Shown here in pieces: positions 1-11,780 of a DNA stretch of 64,000 nucleotides. The stretch spans positions 124,125,373 through 124,189,372 of the forward strand of contig OY987299.1 of NCBI GenBank assembly GCA_963920635.1, in the 5' to 3' direction. Below the pieces are notes generated by a model, which worked only from the letters and a program-made list of their open reading frames with translations, made no database searches and was not told the origin of the DNA. Origin of the DNA: Pseudeuparius sepicola. Lineage: Eukaryota; Arthropoda; Insecta; Coleoptera; Anthribidae. Positions within the stretch are counted from its first letter, which is position 1, and each line of letters opens with the position of its first letter. Made by a program: the position numbers and the translations under genes.

Positions 1-148
1 AATCGGGGAAACCGCCGTTTTCACTTGCATGACTTTTCTTTTCACGGAAATTAGTTTAAGGCCACCTATTCTAACTATCCACGAAGAATCAGAATTTGCG
101 AACCTCGTCTTCACCCCTTTCCACCCTCAAGACCGAAAAACGTAAAAA
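1..148 (+). repeat. Reference satellite monomer
   Basis: This unit serves as the reference copy. It starts AATCGGGGAAACC and ends GACCGAAAAACGTAAAAA. By hand count it has 45 A, 42 C, 22 G and 39 T, so it is 43% GC with strong C over G bias, and it holds nine CpG dinucleotides. It contains a GTCTTC (BbsI) site, which recurs at the same place in nearly every unit. Two TTTTCAC motifs lie 21 bp apart at 18-24 and 39-45. The right end is a C-rich tract followed by A-tracts that run into the next unit. No internal half-length duplication is evident. Confidence 0.95.
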
Positions 149-379
149 AATCGGGGAAACCGCCGTTTTCACTTGCATGACTTTTCTTTTCACGGAAATT
201 AGTTTAAGGCCACCTATTCTAACTATCCACGAAGAATCAGAATTTGCGAACCTCGTCTTCACCCCTTTCCACCCCCAAGACCGAAAAACGTAAAAAAATC
301 GGGGAAACCGCCGTTTTCACTTGCATGACTTTTCTTTTCACGGAAATTAGTTTAAGGCCACCTATTCTAACTATCCACG

Positions 380-1740
380 AAGAATCAGAATTTGCGAACC
401 TCGTCTTCACCCCTTTCCACCCTCAAGACCGAAAAACGTAAAAAAATCGGGGAAACCGCCGTTTTCACTTGCATGACTTTTCTTTTCACGGAAATTAGTT
501 TAAGGCCACCTATTCTAACTATCCACAAATAATCAGAATTTGCGAACCTCGTCTTCACCCCTTTCCACCACCAAGACCGAAAAACGTAAAAAAATCGGGG
601 AAACCGCCGTTTTCACTTGCATGACTTTTCTTTTCACAGAAATTAGTTTAAGGCCACCTATTCTAACTATCCACAAAGAATCAGAATTTGCGAACCTCGT
701 CTTCACCCCTTTCCACCCCCAAGACCGAAAAACGTAAAAAAATCGGGGAAACCGCCGTTTTCACTTGCATGACTTTTCTTTTCACGGAAATTAGTTTAAG
801 GCCACCTATTCTAACTATCCACAAAGAATCAGAATTTGCGAACCTCGTCTTCACCCCTTTCCACCCCCAAGACCGAAAAACTTTAAAAAATCGGGAAAAC
901 CGCCGTTTTCACTTGCATGACTTTTCTTTTCAGGGAAATTAGTTTAAGGCCACCTATTCTAACTATCCACGAAGAATCAGAATTTGCGAACCTCGTCTTC
1001 ACATCTTTCCACCCCCAAGACCGAAAAACGTAAAAAAATCGGGGAAACCGCCGTTTTCACTTGCATGACTTTTCTTTTCACGGAAATTAGTTTAAGGCCA
1101 CCTATTCTAACTATCCACAAAGAATCAGAATTTGCGAACCTCGTCTTCACCCCTTTCCACCCTCAAGACCGAAAAACGTAAAAAAATCGGGGAAACCGCC
1201 GTTTTCACTTGCATGACTTTTCTTTTCACGGAAATTAGTTTAAGGCCACCTATTCTAACTATCCACAAATAATCAGAATTTGCGAACCTCGTCTTCACCC
1301 CTTTCCACCACCAAGACCGAAAAACGTAAAAAAATCGGGGAAACCGCCGTTTTCACTTGCATGACTTTTCTTTTCACGGAAATTAGTTTAAGGCCACCTA
1401 TTCTAACTATCCACAAAGAATCAGAATTTGCGAACCTCGTCTTCACCCCTTTCCACCCCCAAGACCGAAAAACGTAAAAAAATCGGGGAAACCGCCGTTT
1501 TCACTTGCATGACTTTTCTTTTCACGGAAATTAGTTTAAGGCCACCTATTCTAACTATCCACAAAGAATCAGAATTTGCGAACCTCGTCTTCACCCCTTT
1601 CCACCCCCAAGACCGAAAAACTTTAAAAAATCGGGAAAACCGCCGTTTTCACTTGCATGACTTTTCTTTTCAGGGAAATTAGTTTAAGGCCACCTATTCT
1701 AACTATCCACGAAGAATCAGAATTTGCGAACCTCGTCTTC
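380..1740 (+). repeat. 740-bp (5-monomer) tandem duplication
   Basis: About 380-1,000 recurs at 1,120-1,740 with a 740-bp offset (5 x 148). Shared rare marks are CCACCACCAAG (near 565 and 1,305) and the CTTTAAAAAATCGG unit followed by TTTTCAGGG (near 880-935 and 1,620-1,675). A few single-base differences, such as CACAGAAAT near 637, show some divergence since copying. Confidence 0.8.
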
Positions 1741-1930
1741 ACCCCTTTCCACCCTCAAGACCGAAAAACGTAAAAAAATCGGGAAAACGGCCGTTTTCAC
1801 TTGCATGACTTTTATTTTCACGGAAATTAGTTTAAGGCCACCTATTCTAACTATCCACAAAGAATCAGAATTTGCGAACCTCGTCTTCACCCCTTTCCAC
1901 CCCCAAGACCGAAAAACGTAAAAAAATCGG

Positions 1931-1946
1931 GAAAACGGCCGTTTTC
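1931..1946. repeat. Example of the EagI-palindrome monomer variant
   Basis: GAAAACGGCCGTTTTC is a perfect 16-bp palindrome created by one C-to-G change in the common CCGCCG context, together with loss of one G in the preceding GGGG run. The same palindrome appears in many units of both arms, for example at 11,073-11,088. It usually travels with A in TTTTATTTTC about 30 bp away, which marks one monomer haplotype. Confidence 0.9.
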
Positions 1947-2220
1947 ACTTGCATGACTTTTATTTTCACGGAAATTAGTTTAAAGCCACCTATTCTAACT
2001 ATCCACAAATAATCAGAATTTGCGAACCTCGTCTTCACCCCTTTCCACCCCCAAGACCGAAAAACGTAAAAAAATCGGGGAAACCGCCGTTTTCACTTGC
2101 ATGACTTTTCTTTTCACGGAAATTAGTTTAAGGCCACCTATTCTAACTATCCACGAAGAATCAGAATTTGCGAACCTCGTCTTCACCCCTTTCCACCCCC
2201 AAGACCGAAAAACGTAAAAA

Positions 2221-2370
2221 AATCGGGAAAACGGCCGTTTTCACTTGCATGACTTTTATTTTTTGACGGAAATTAGTTTAAGGCCACCTATTCTAACTAT
2301 CCACAAATAATCAGAATTTGCGAACCTCGTCTTCACCCCTTTCCACCCCCAAGACCGAAAAACTTTAAAA
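2221..2370 (+). repeat. 150-bp monomer variant, copy 1
   Basis: TTTTTTGACGG replaces the usual TTTTCACGG, adding 2 bp. It is the first length change in the left arm. The next unit begins at 2,371, which confirms the 150-bp length. Confidence 0.92.
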
Positions 2371-4442
2371 AATCGGGAAAACCGCCGTTTTCACTTGCAT
2401 GACTTTTCTTTTCACGGAAATTAGTTTAAGGCCACCTATTCTAACTATCCACAAAGAATCAGAATTTGCGAACCTCGTCTTCACCCCTTTCCACCCCCAA
2501 GACCGAAAAACTTAAAAAAATCGGGAAAACCGCCGTTTTCACTTGCATGACTTTTCTTTTCACGGAAATTAGTTTAAGGCCACCTATTCTAACTATCCAC
2601 AAAGAATCAGAATTTGCGAACCTCGTCTTCACCCCTTTCCACCCCCAAGACCGAAAAACCTAAAAAAATCGGGAAAACGGCCGTTTTCACTTGCATGACT
2701 TTTATTTTCACGGAAATTAGTTTAAGGCCACCTATTCTAACTATCCACAAAGAATCAGAATTTGCGAACCTCGTCTTCACCCCTTTCCACCCCCAAGACC
2801 GAAAAACTTTAAAAAATCGGGAAAACCGCCGTTTTCACTTGCATGACTTTTCTTTTCACGGAAATTGGTTTAAGGCCACCTATTCTAACTATCCACAAAG
2901 AATCAGAATTTGCGAACCTCGTCTTCACCCCTTTCCACCCCCAAGACCGAAAAACTTAAAAAAATCGGGAAAACCGCCGTTTTCACTTGCATGACTTTTC
3001 TTTTCACGGAAATTAGTTTAAGGCCACCTATTCTAACTATCCACAAAGAATCAGAATTTGCGAACCTCGTCTTCACCCCTTTCCACCCCCAAGACCGAAA
3101 AACCTAAAAAAATCGGGAAAACGGCCGTTTTCACTTGCATGACTTTTCTTTTCACGGAAATTAGTTTAAGGCCACCTATTCTAACTATCCACGAAGAATC
3201 AGAATTTGCGAACCTCGTCTTCACCCCTTTCCACCCTCAAGACCGAAAAACGTAAAAAAATCGGGTAAACCGCCGTTTTCACTTGCATGACTTTTCTTTT
3301 CACGGAAATTAGTTTAAGGCCACCTATTCTAACTATCCACAAAGAATCAGAATTTGCGAACCTCGTCTTCACCCCTTTCCACCCCCAAGACCGAAAAACT
3401 TTAAAAAATGGGGAAAACCGCCGTTTTCACTTGCATGACTTTTCTTTTCAGGGAAATTAGTTTAAGGCCACCTATTCTAACTATCCACGAAGAATCAGAA
3501 TTTGCGAACCTCGTCTTCACCCCTTTCCACCCCCAAGACCGAAAAACTTAAAAAAATCGGGAAAACCGCCGTTTTCACTTGCATGACTTTTCTTTTCACG
3601 GAAATTAGTTTAAGGCCACCTATTCTAACTATCCACAAAGAATCAGAATTTGCGAACCTCGTCTTCACCCCTTTCCACCCCCAAGACCGAAAAACCTAAA
3701 AAAATCGGGAAAACGGCCGTTTTCACTTGCATGACTTTTCTTTTCACGGAAATTAGTTTAAGGCCACCTATTCTAACTATCCACAAATAATCAGAATTTG
3801 CGAACCTCGTCTTCACCCCTTTCCACTCCCAAGACCGAAAAACGTAAAAAAATCGGGGAAACCGCCGTTTTCACTTGCATGACTTTTCTTTTCACGGAAA
3901 TTAGTTTAAGGCCACCTATTCTAACTATCCACAAAGAATCAGAATTTGCGAACCTCGTCTTCACCCCTTTCCACCCCCAAGACCGAAAAACTTAAAAAAA
4001 TCGGGAAAACCGCCGTTTTCACTTGCATGACTTTTCTTTTCACGGAAATTAGTTTAAGGCCACCTATTCTAACTATCCACAAAGAATCAGAATTTGCGAA
4101 CCTCGTCTTCACCCCTTTCCACCCCCAAGACCGAAAAACCTAAAAAAATCGGGAAAACGGCCGTTTTCACTTGGATGACTTTTATTTTCACGGAAATTAG
4201 TTTAAGGCCACCTATTCTAACTATCCACAAAGAATCAGAATTTGCGAACCTCGTCTTCACCCCTTTCCACCCCCAAGACCGAAAAACTTTAAAAAGTCGG
4301 GAAAACCGCCGTTTTCACTTGCATGACTTTTCTTTTCAGGGAAATTAGTTTAAGGCCACCTATTCTAACTATCCACGAAGAATCAGAATTTGCGAACCTC
4401 GTCTTCACCCCTTTCCACCCCCAAGACCGAAAAACGTAAAAA

Positions 4443-4592
4443 AATCGGGAAAACGGCCGTTTTCACTTGCATGACTTTTATTTTTTGACGGAAATTAGTT
4501 TAAGGCCACCTATTCTAACTATCCACAAATAATCAGAATTTGCGAACCTCGTCTTCACCCCTTTCCACCCCCAAGACCGAAAAACTTTAAAA
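4443..4592 (+). repeat. 150-bp monomer variant, copy 2
   Basis: Carries the same TTTTTTGACGG replacement as the unit at 2,221, exactly 2,222 bp downstream (14 x 148 + 150). It is a marker that the surrounding block was copied as a whole. Confidence 0.92.
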
Positions 4593-7500
4593 AATCGGGA
4601 AAACCGCCGTTTTCACTTGCATGACTTTTCTTTTCACGGAAATTAGTTTAAGGCCACCTATTCTAACTATCCACAAAGAATCAGAATTTGCGAACCTCGT
4701 CTTCACCCCTTTCCACCCCCAAGACCGAAAAACTTAAAAAAATCGGGAAAACCGCCGTTTTCACTTGCATGACTTTTCTTTTCACGGAAATTAGTTTAAG
4801 GCCACCTATTCTAACTATCCACAAAGAATCAGAATTTGCGAACCTCGTCTTCACCCCTTTCCACCCCCAAGACCGAAAAACCTAAAAAAATCGGGAAAAC
4901 GGCCGTTTTCACTTGCATGACTTTTATTTTCACGGAAATTAGTTTAAGGCCACCTATTCTAACTATCCACAAAGAATCAGAATTTGCGAACCTCGTCTTC
5001 ACCCCTTTCCACCCCCAAGACCGAAAAACTTTAAAAAATCGGGAAAACCGCCGTTTTCACTTGCATGACTTTTCTTTTCACGGAAATTAGTTTAAGGCCA
5101 CCTATTCTAACTATCCACAAAGAATCAGAATTTGCGAACCTCGTCTTCACCCCTTTCCACCCCCAGGACCGAAAAACTTAAAAAAATCGGGAAAACCGCC
5201 GTTTTCACTTGCATGACTTTTCTTTTCACGGAAATTAGTTTAAGGCCACCTATTCTAACTATCCACAAAGAATCAGAATTTGCGAACCTCGTCTTCACCC
5301 CTTTCCACCCCCAAGACCGAAAAACCTAAAAAAATCGGGAAAACGGCCGTTTTCACTTGCATGACTTTTCTTTTCACGGAAATTAGTTTAAGGCCACCTA
5401 TTCTAACTATCCACAAAGAATCAGAATTTGCGAACCTCGTCTTCACCCTTTTCCACCCCCAAGACCGAAAAACTTTAAAAAATCGGGAAAACCGCCGTTT
5501 TCACTTGCATGACTTTTCTTTTCACGGAAATTAGTTTAAGGCCACCTATTCTAACTATCCACAAAGAATCAGAATTTGCGAACCTCGTCTTCACCCCTTT
5601 CCACCCCCAAGACCGAAAAACTTTAAAAAATCGGGAAAACCGCCGTTTTCACTTGCATGACTTTTCTTTTCACGGAAATTAGTTTAAGGCCACCTATTCT
5701 AACTATCCACAAAGAATCAGAATTTGCGAACCTCGTCTTCACCCCTTTCCACCCCCAAGACCGAAAAACCTAAAAAAATCGGGAAAACGGCCGTTTTCAC
5801 TTGCATGACTTTTATTTTCACGGAAATTAGTTTAAGGCCACCTATTCTAACTAGCCACAAAGAATCAGAATTTGCGAACCTCGTCTTCACCCCTTTCCAC
5901 CCCCAAGACCGAAAAACTTTAAAAAATCGGGAAAACCGCCGTTTTCACTTGCATGACTTTTCTTTTCAGGGAAATTAGTTTAAGGCCACCTATTCTAACT
6001 ATCCACGAAGAATCAGAATTTGCGAACCTCGTCTTCACCCCTTTCCACCCCCAAGACCGAAAAACGTAAAAAAATCGGGAAAACGGCCGTTTTCACTTGC
6101 ATGACTTTTATTTTCACGGAAATTAGTTTAAGGCCACCTATTCTAACTATCCACAAATAATCAGAATTTGCGAACCTCGTCTTCACCCCTTTCCACCCCC
6201 AAGACCGAAAAACGTAAAAAAATCGGGGAAACCGCCGTTTTCACTTGCATGACTTTTCTTTTCACGGAAATTAGTTTAAGGCCACCTATTCTAACTATCC
6301 ACAAAGAATCAGAATTTGCGAACCTCGTCTTCACCCCTTTCCACCCTCAAGACCGAAAAACGTAAAAAAATCGGGGAAACCGCCGTTTTCACTTGCATGA
6401 CTTTTCTTTTCACGGAAATTAGTTTAAGGCCACCTATTCTAACTATCCAAAAAGAATCAGAATTTGCGAACCTCGTCTTCACCCCTTTCCACCCCCAAGA
6501 CCGAAAAACTTTAAAAAATCGGGAAAACCGCCGTTTTCACTTGCATGACTTTTCTTTTCACGGAAATTAGTTTAAGGCCACCTATTCTAACTATCCACAA
6601 AGAATCAGAATTTGCGAACCTCGTCTTCACCCCTTTCCACCCCCAAGACCGAAAAACTTTAAAAAATCGGGAAAACCGCCGTTTTCACTTGCATGACTTT
6701 TCTTTTCACGGAAATTAGTTTAAGGCCACCTATTCTAACTATCCACAAATAATCAGAATTTGCGAACCTCGTCTTCACCCCTTTCCACCCCCAAGACCGA
6801 AAAACGTAAAAAAATCGGGGAAACCGCCGTTTTCACTTGCATGACTTTTCTTTTCACGGAAATTAGTTTAAGGCCACCTATTCTAACTATCCACGAAGAA
6901 TCAGAATTTGCGAACCTCGTCTTCACCCCTTTCCACCCTCAAGACCGAAAAACGTAAAAAAATCGGGGAAACCACCGTTTTCACTTGCATGACTTTTCTT
7001 TTCACGGAAATTAGTTTAAGGCCACCTATTCTAACTATCCACAAAGAATCAGAATTTGCGAACCTCGTCTTCACCCCTTTCCACCCCCAAGACCGAAAAA
7101 CTTTAAAAAATCGGGAAAACCGCCGTTTTCACTTGCATGACTTTTCTTTTCACGGAAATTAGTTTAAGGCCACCTATTCTAACTATCCACAAAGAATCAG
7201 AATTTGCGAACCTCGTCTTCACCCCTTTCCACCCCCAAGACCGAAAAACTTAAAAAAATCGGGAAAACCGCCGTTTTCACTTGCATGACTTTTCTTTTCA
7301 CGGAAATTAGTTTAAGGCCACCTATTCTAACTATCCACAAAGAATCAGAATTTGCGAACCTCGTCTTCACCCCTTTCCACCCCCAAGACCGAAAAACCTA
7401 AAAAAATCGGGAAAACGGCCGTTTTCACTTGCATGACTTTTATTTTCACGGAAATTAGTTTAAGGCCACCTATTCTAACTATCCAAGAAGAATCAGAATT

Positions 7501-10500
7501 TGCGAACCTCGTCTTCACCCCTTTCCACCCTCAAGACCGAAAAACGTAAAAAAATCGGGGAAACCGCCGTTTTCACTTGCATGACTTTTCTTATCACGGA
7601 AATTAGTTTAAGGCCACCTATTCTAACTATCCACAAATAATCAGAATTTGCGAACCTCGTTTTCACCCCTTTCCACCCCCAAGACCGAAAAACGTAAAAA
7701 AATCGGGGAAACCGCCGTTTTCACTTGCATGACTTTTCTTTTCACGGAAATTAGTTTAAGGCCACCTATTCTAACTATCCACGAAGAATCAGAATTTGCG
7801 AACCTCGTCTTCACCCCTTTCCACCCTCAAGACCGAAAAACGTAAAAAAATCGGGGAAACCGCCGTTTTCACTTGCATGACTTTTCTTTTCACGGAAATT
7901 AGTTTAAGGCCACCTATTCTGACTATCCACAAAGAATCAGAATTTGTGAACCTCGTCTTCACCCCTTTCCACCCCCAAGACCGAAAAACGTAAAAAAATC
8001 GGGGAAACCGCCGTTTTCACTTGCATGACTTTTCTTTTCACGGAAATTAGTTTAAGGCCACCTATTCTAACTATCCACGAAGAATCAGAATTTGCGAACC
8101 TCGTCTTCACCCCTTTCCACCCTCAAGACCGAAAAACGTAAAAAAATCGGGGAAACCGCCGTTTTCACTTGCATGACTTTTCTTTTCACGGAAATTAGTT
8201 TAAGGCCACCTATTCTAACTATCCACGAAGAATCAGAATTTGCGAACCTCGTCTTCACCCCTTTCCACCCCCAAGACCGAAAAACGTAAAAAAATCGGGG
8301 AAACCGCCGTTTTCACTTGCATGACTTTTCTTTTCACGGAAATTAGTTTAAGGCCACCTATTCTAACTATCCACGAAGAATCAGAATTTGCGAACCTCGT
8401 CTTCACCCCTTTCCACCCCCAAGACCGAAAAACGTAAAAAAATCGGGGAAACCGCCGTTTTCACTTGCATGACTTTTCTTTTCACGGAAATTAGTTTAAG
8501 GCCACCTATTCTAACTATCCACGAAGAATCAGAATTTGCGAACCTCGTCTTCACCCCTTTCCACCCCCAAGACCGAAAAACGTAAAAAAATCGGGGAAAC
8601 CGCCGTTTTCACTTGCATGACTTTTCTTTTCACGGAAATTAGTTTAAGGCCACCTATTCTAACTATCCACGAAGAATCAGAATTTGCGAACCTCGTCTTC
8701 ACCCCTTTCCACCCTCAAGACCGAAAAACGTAAAAAAATCGGGGAAACCGCCGTTTTCACTTGCATGACTTTTCTTTTCACGGAAATTAGTTTAAGGCCA
8801 CCTATTCTAACTATCCACAAAGAATCAGAATTTGCGAACCGCGTCTTCACCCCTTTCCACCCCCAAGACCGAAAAACCTAAAAAAATCGGGAAAACGGCC
8901 GTTTTCACTTGCATGACTTTTATTTTCACGGAAATTAGTTTAAGGCCACCTATTCTAACTAGCCACAAAGAATCAGAATTTGCGAACCTCGTCTTCACCC
9001 CTTTCCACCCCCAAGACCGAAAAACTTTAAAAAATCGGGAAAACCGCCGTTTTCACTTGCATGACTTTTCTTTTCAGGGAAATTAGTTTAAGGCCACCTA
9101 TTCTAACTATCCACAAATAATCAGAATTTGCGAACCTCGTCTTCACCCCTTTCCACCCTCAAGACCGAAAAACGTAAAAAAATCGGGGAAACCACCGTTT
9201 TCACTTGCATGACTTTTCTTTTCACGGAAATTAGTTTAAGGCCACCTATTCTAACTATCCACGAAGAATCAGAATTTGCGAACCTCGTCTTCACCCCTTT
9301 CCACCCCCAAGACCGAAAAACGTAAAAAAATCGGGAAAACGGCCGTTTTCACTTGCATGACTTTTATTTTCACGGAAATTAGTTTAAGGCCACCTATTCT
9401 AACTATCCACAAATAATCAGAATTTGCGAACCTCGTCTTCACCCCTTTCCACCCTCAAGACCGAAAAACGTAAAAAAATCGGGGAAACCACCGTTTTCAC
9501 TTGCATGACTTTTCTTTTCACGGAAATTAGTTTAAGGCCACCTATTCTAACTATCCACAAAGAATCAGAATTTGCGAACCTCGTCTTCACCCCTTTCCAC
9601 CCCCAAGACCGAAAAACGTAAAAAAATCGGGGAAACCGCCGTTTTCACTTGCATGACTTTTCTTTTCACGGAAATTAGTTTAAGGCCACCTATTCTAACT
9701 ATCCACGAAGAATCAGAATTTGCGAACCTCGTCTTCACCCCTTTCCACCCTCAAGACCGAAAAACGTAAAAAAATCGGGGAAACCGCCGTTTTCACTTGC
9801 ATGACTTTTCTTTTCACGGAAATTAGTTTAAGGCCACCTATTCTAACTATCCACGAAGAATCAGAGTTTGCGAACCTCGTCTTCACCCCTTTCCACCCCC
9901 AAGACCGAAAAACGTAAAAAAATCGGGAAAACGGCCGTTTTCACTTGCATGACTTTTATTTTCACGGAAATTAGTTTAAGGCCACCTATTCTAACTATCC
10001 ACAAAGAATCAGAATTTGCGAACCTCGTCTTCACCCCTTTCCACCCCCAAGACCGAAAAACTTAAAAAAATCGGGAAAACCGCCGTTTTCACTTGCATGA
10101 CTTTTCTTTTCACGGAAATTAGTTTAAGGCCACCTATTCTAACTATCCACAAAGAATCAGAATTTGCGAACCTCGTCTTCACCCCTTTCCACCCCCAAGA
10201 CAGAAAAACCTAAAAAAATCGGGAAAACGGCCGTTTTCACTTGCATGACTTTTATTTTCACGGAAATTAGTTTAAGGCCACCTATTCTATCTATCCACAA
10301 AGAATCAGAATTTGCGAACCTCGTCTTCACCCCTTTCCACCCCCAAGACCGAAAAACTTTAAAAAATCGGGAAAACCGCCGTTTTCACTTGCATGACTTT
10401 TCTTTTCACGGAAATTAGTTTAAGGCCACCTATTCTAACTATCCACAAAGAATCAGAATTTGCGAACCTCGTCTTCACCCCTTTCCACCCCCAAGACCGA

Positions 10501-10667
10501 AAAACATAAAAAAATCGGGAAAACCGCCGTTTTCACTTGCATGACTTTTCTTTTCACGGAAATTAGTTTAAGGCCACCTATTCTAACTATCCACAAAGAA
10601 TCAGAATTTGCGAACCTCGTCTTCACCCCTTTCCAGCCCCAAGACCGAAAAACTTTAAAAAATCGGG

Positions 10668-10681
10668 AAAACGGCCGTTTT
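10668..10681. repeat. 14-bp perfect palindrome abutting the junction
   Basis: AAAACGGCCGTTTT equals its own reverse complement. In other units of this variant it extends to 16 bp with flanking G and C, but here the right C is replaced by the junction G. The left arm ends exactly at the palindrome edge. It includes a CGGCCG (EagI) site. Confidence 0.9.
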
Positions 10682-10684
10682 GAC
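10682..10684. other. Array orientation switch (inversion junction)
   Basis: The forward unit beginning at 10,661 can be followed through AAAACGGCCGTTTT, which ends at 10,681. The inverted repeat can be followed from GTGAAGACGAGG at 10,685. The bases GAC between them fit neither side at that register. GAC also occurs in the monomer after TTGCAT, and TTTTGACG occurs in the two 150-bp units, so a templated origin is possible. The first inverted unit carries a unique AATATCCG near 10,748. Confidence 0.93.
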
Positions 10685-11780
10685 GTGAAGACGAGGTTCG
10701 CAAATTCTGATTATTTGTGGATAGTTAGAATAGGTGGCCTTAAACTAATATCCGTGAAAAGAAAAGTCATGCAAGTGAAAACGGCGGTTTTCCCGATTTT
10801 TTAAAGTTTTTCGGTCTTGGGGGTGGAAAGGGGTGAAGACGAGGTTCGCAAATTCTGATTCTTTATGGATAGTTAGAATAGGTGGCCTTAAACTAATTTC
10901 CGTGAAAAGAAAAGTCATGCAAGTGAAAACGGCGGTTTCCCCGATTTTTTTACGTTTTTCGGTCTTGGGGGTGGAAAGGGGTGAAGACGAAATTCGCAAA
11001 TTCTGATTATTTGTGGATAGTTAGAATAGGTGGCCCTAAACTCATTTCCGTGAAAATAAAAGTCATGCAAGTGAAAACGGCCGTTTTCCCGATTTTTTTA
11101 CGTTTTTCGGTCTTGGGGGTGGAAAGGGGTGAAGACGAGGTTCGCAAATTCTGATTCTTCGTGGATAGTTAGAATAGGTGGCCTTAAACTAATTTCCGTG
11201 AAAAGAAAAGTCATGCAAGTGAAAACGGCGGTTTCCCCGATTTTTTTACTTTTTTCGGTCTTGGGGGTGGAAAGGGGTGAAGACGAGGTTCGCAAATTCT
11301 GATTATTTGTGGATAGTTAGAATAGGTGGCCTTAAACTAATTTCCGTGAAAAGAAAAGTCATGCAAGTGAAAACGGCGGTTTCCCCGATTTTTTTACGTT
11401 TTTCGGTCTTGAGGGTAGAAAGGGGTGAAGACGAGGTTCGCAAATTCTGATTCTTCGTGGATAGTTAGAATAGGTGGCCTTAAACTAATTTCCGTGAAAA
11501 TAAAAGTCATGCAAGTGAAAACGACCGTTTTCCCGATTTTTTTAGGTTTTTCGGTCTTGGGGGTGGAAAGGGGTGAAGACGAGGTTCGCAAATTCTGATT
11601 CTTTGTGGAAAGTTAGAATAGGTGGCCTTAAACTAATTTCCGTGAAAAGAAAAGTCATGCAAGTGAAAACGGCGGTTTTCCCGATTTTTTTAAGTTTTTC
11701 GGTCTTGGGGGTGGAAAGGGGTGAAGACGAGGTTCGCAAATTCTGATTCTTTGTGGATAGTTAGAATAGGTGGCCTTAAA

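Larger units (their letters stand above)
2150..5402 (+). repeat. 2,222-bp offset block duplication, left arm
   Basis: Roughly 2,150-3,180 matches 4,372-5,402 unit for unit. Both begin with a CACGAAG/CGTAAA unit, then the 150-bp unit, then the CTTTAA, CTTAAA, CCTAAA and CTTTAA series. The match breaks after about 3,180, where the first copy has CACGAAG and the second CACAAAG. The size is a 15-monomer step. Confidence 0.78.
1..10681 (+). repeat. 148-bp satellite array, forward arm (72 full monomers)
   Basis: Head-to-tail copies of a 148-bp unit run without interruption from the first base. Starting each unit at the AATCGGG motif gives boundaries at 1, 149, 297 and so on to 10,661. That is 72 full units plus a 21-nt partial one. 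Seventy are exactly 148 bp and two are 150 bp (2221 and 4443). Neighbouring units differ at a few diagnostic sites: CGTAAA, CTTAAA, CCTAAA or CTTTAA before AATCGGG; ACCGCCG or ACGGCCG; TTTTCTTTTC or TTTTATTTTC; CACGAAG, CACAAAG or CACAAAT; and CCCCCAAG or CCCTCAAG. No non-satellite insertion is present. The array clearly extends left of the window. Confidence 0.98.
10599..10712. repeat. Inverted repeat with 58-nt spacer across the junction
   Basis: Positions 10,599-10,626 are the exact reverse complement of 10,685-10,712 (28 bp). Beyond this the arms stay complementary for as long as the left arm is visible (more than 10 kb), interrupted by monomer-variant mismatches; the first is an A/C difference in GATTATTTG versus GATTCTTTG. 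The loop of 58 nt (10,627-10,684) holds the C-rich tract, the A-tracts and the 14-bp palindrome at 10,668-10,681. This can in principle extrude a cruciform or give a hairpin RNA. Confidence 0.9.

Noticed and set aside
96..293. Repeated 65- to 84-codon open frames (starting near 96, 244, 540 and throughout both arms) as a gene family
   Set aside because: Each starts at a TTG inside the satellite, recurs at 148-bp steps and overlaps its neighbours. 148 is not a multiple of 3, so successive monomers change frame. Variation follows DNA haplotypes, not codon positions, and there is no coding context.
2655..2672. Telomere-like motif (AAAAACCTAAAAAAA in CCTAAA-type units)
   Set aside because: It lacks the CCC of plant-type telomere repeats and does not occur in tandem with itself. 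It is one variant of an A-rich tract.
1..10681. Promoter or terminator signals in the A/T tracts
   Set aside because: TTTTTTT and AAAAAAA tracts occur in every unit at fixed phase with no gene beside them.
10661..10712. Inversion as a fold-back sequencing artefact
   Set aside because: Variant types do not mirror across the junction, which argues against a fold-back chimera. Misassembly of two real array pieces is not excluded without reads.
10839..10860. RNA polymerase III box B (GGTTCGC in each inverted unit) suggesting a tRNA or SINE origin
   Set aside because: Only GGTTCG matches; the remaining conserved positions do not. No box A lies at suitable distance and no cloverleaf is visible.
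11396..11420. CENP-B box (TTTCGGTCTTGGGGGTG in the inverted unit)
   Set aside because: The TTCG core matches but three of the other essential positions do not. Homology to a CENP-B box is not supported.
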